Positions 63,200 through 64,000 of a stretch of 64,000 nucleotides of DNA are shown piece by piece. Source of the DNA: JBBEAM01 sp942491105 (GTDB taxonomy: Bacteria; Pseudomonadota; Alphaproteobacteria; Kiloniellales; DSM-21159); NCBI GenBank assembly GCA_942491105.1, contig CALNZX010000003.1:1-64000 (forward strand), read 5' to 3'. Position 1 is the first letter of the stretch. Every line of letters begins with the position of its first letter. The translations under genes and the position numbers were made by a program. The notes beneath the pieces are model-generated. The model was given only the letters and a program-made list of their open reading frames with translations. It did not search any database and was not told where the DNA came from.

Positions 63200-63514
63200 C
63201 GCCGGAAACCGGGCCGCCGCGCCGCTGTCTGAGAAAACCCGCACATCGTTCCTAACTGCCAGGAGCGCCCGGTCATTGCCAGCGGAATCGTGGCCCCCGC
63301 GGGGAGCGCCGCCGGCCAGGCGGAAAGAGTGCAATTTCCAAGACAAGGGAGTGGCCAAACGTTAACTTCACCGCAAGTAGTGTTCGCTTACCTTGCGGCC
63401 GCGCGCTTGCGCGATGTCCTAGGAGGGTCACTTGCCAAGCGCGAATAATATCTTCTTAGCTGTTGGCACGAGACGAGCACCGCCTTATGTGCAGGGTTGG
63501 AGTTAGAACGAAAG
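63200..63514. other. Divergent intergenic region with a short leader frame
   Basis: It separates the small secreted protein from the right-edge sulfotransferase. A very strong ribosome site (AGGAGGG at 63421) precedes a TTG at 63432 that opens a 24-codon frame (MPSANNIFLAVG...GWS) ending with TAG at 63504. This may be a leader peptide, or the true N terminus of the sulfotransferase with a frameshift. Otherwise no gene is seen. Confidence 0.45.
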
Positions 63515-64000
63515 TTGAACGGTATTCCGCTACAATTGCAAGCAAACCCGGCGTCTGGGCTAGATCTGGCTTTTCCTCATTGGCAGGAGAAAGCCGTCCT
63601 GATCTACGGCCCGCGCAAGGGTGGAACGACACTGTTCCAGAATCTGATGGACGGCGGCGACGAGCTCTTCGTCTACCCCGCGGAACTCAAGCTCAAGTAC
63701 TTCGTCAAGCATGCCTGGGGACAGCGCGACGACACCGCGCTGTATCGCAAGTGGTCGCGGATCCCGACGATCGCCAGCACCCGGCTGTCCCAGGAAGACT
63801 ACGAGGGAAAGTGGCGCCGGCTGGCAAAACGTCTGGAAACCGCCGACCTCAAGGAACTCATCCAGAGCGACGTACTCAACGCCTTGGAAAGCGTCACCCC
63901 GCCGCCGCCGCCGCCGCGCGGCTGGTGCGCCAAGGAAGTGGGCGGAGAGACCGACCGGATCCTGGAGACATGGTTCGCGCTCTTCTCGGAGGCCCGGGTT
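63515..64000 (+). CDS. Sulfotransferase-like protein, cut by right edge
   Basis: A frame open to the end of the window, shown here from a TTG at 63515. It holds a P-loop-type PAPS site (LIYGPRKGGTTLFQNLMDGG), a His-rich part (FVKHAWGQRDDTALYRKW) and a PPPPPP linker before GWCAKEVGGE, like large glycan or lipid sulfotransferases. It lacks an ATG start; the upstream stop in frame lies near 63449. It is the third sulfotransferase of the window. Confidence 0.75.
   Translation, partial: MNGIPLQLQANPASGLDLAFPHWQEKAVLIYGPRKGGTTLFQNLMDGGDELFVYPAELKLKYFVKHAWGQRDDTALYRKWSRIPTIASTRLSQEDYEGKWRRLAKRLETADLKELIQSDVLNALESVTPPPPPPRGWCAKEVGGETDRILETWFALFSEARV

Overview
This window is high-GC DNA with dense, mostly intact genes. 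It looks like an alphaproteobacterium of the Rhodospirillales type in the broad sense. The evidence is cobS/cobT (aerobic cobaltochelatase), a DUF1476 protein (the alphaproteobacterial F1-ATPase zeta inhibitor), two PAS_5 (DUF1457) proteins, a CHASE2 cyclase beside FecR-domain proteins, and the run sfsA-map-radC. Genus cannot be read from the sequence. No rRNA, CRISPR array, transposase or phage gene was seen. There is one tRNA, tRNA-Leu(UAA).

Layout. 1-3.3 kb: cobT (cut by the left edge), cobS, a mini J-domain protein and a ribbon-helix-helix protein on the minus strand; cobS and cobT carry several reading-frame breaks. 3.4-7 kb: lipoproteins, a cupin, a P-loop kinase and a PAS_5 protein. 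7-10.2 kb: an HTH/substrate-binding regulator divergent from a 701-residue polyferredoxin, with moaA at 15 kb. 10-23 kb: envelope and stress genes (CigR-like, c-type cytochrome, NlpC/P60, fasciclin, two ion channels, a subtilase) plus nadK. 23-26.7 kb: LysR regulator, argE, AbrB-like permease, MAPEG protein. 26.7-34.6 kb: a cyanophycin-synthetase-like ligase with a gutted ATP-grasp domain, an SDR, then a CHASE2 adenylate cyclase divergent from two paralogous FecR-domain proteins with Gly/Pro-rich tails. 34.7-37.5 kb: a 2OG oxygenase, tRNA-Leu, a HigB/HigA-type toxin-antitoxin pair, an AT-rich then almost pure purine tract, and a DOPA-dioxygenase-like gene with no start codon. 37.5-46.5 kb: PLP enzyme, thioesterase, CinA-type protein, a 975-residue hybrid histidine kinase, sfsA-map-radC. 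46.5-48.3 kb: a MarR-type regulator with a Cys/His-rich tail and a likely leaderless promoter, a thioredoxin-like protein and a secreted protein. 48.4-55 kb: a cluster of TPR-oxygenase, nuclease, GNAT, two sulfotransferases and a TPR/SGNH-like protein; a third sulfotransferase runs off the right edge. 55-60.7 kb: purB and the DUF1476 gene, separated by two tandem caspase-like proteases. 60.9-63.2 kb: NRDE protein, FAD oxidoreductase, small secreted protein.

How genes may work together. The strongest candidates for little-described systems are (i) the TPR/sulfotransferase/oxygenase/SGNH-like cluster, (ii) the tandem secreted metacaspases with peptidoglycan-binding domains placed between purB and DUF1476, (iii) the CHASE2 cyclase with its two FecR proteins, and (iv) the MarR/thioredoxin-like/secreted-protein unit. 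These groupings rest on neighbourhood and domain reading, not on experiments. The frame breaks at 0.7-2.6 kb and the purine tract at 37 kb may be local sequence-quality problems and should be checked against reads first.
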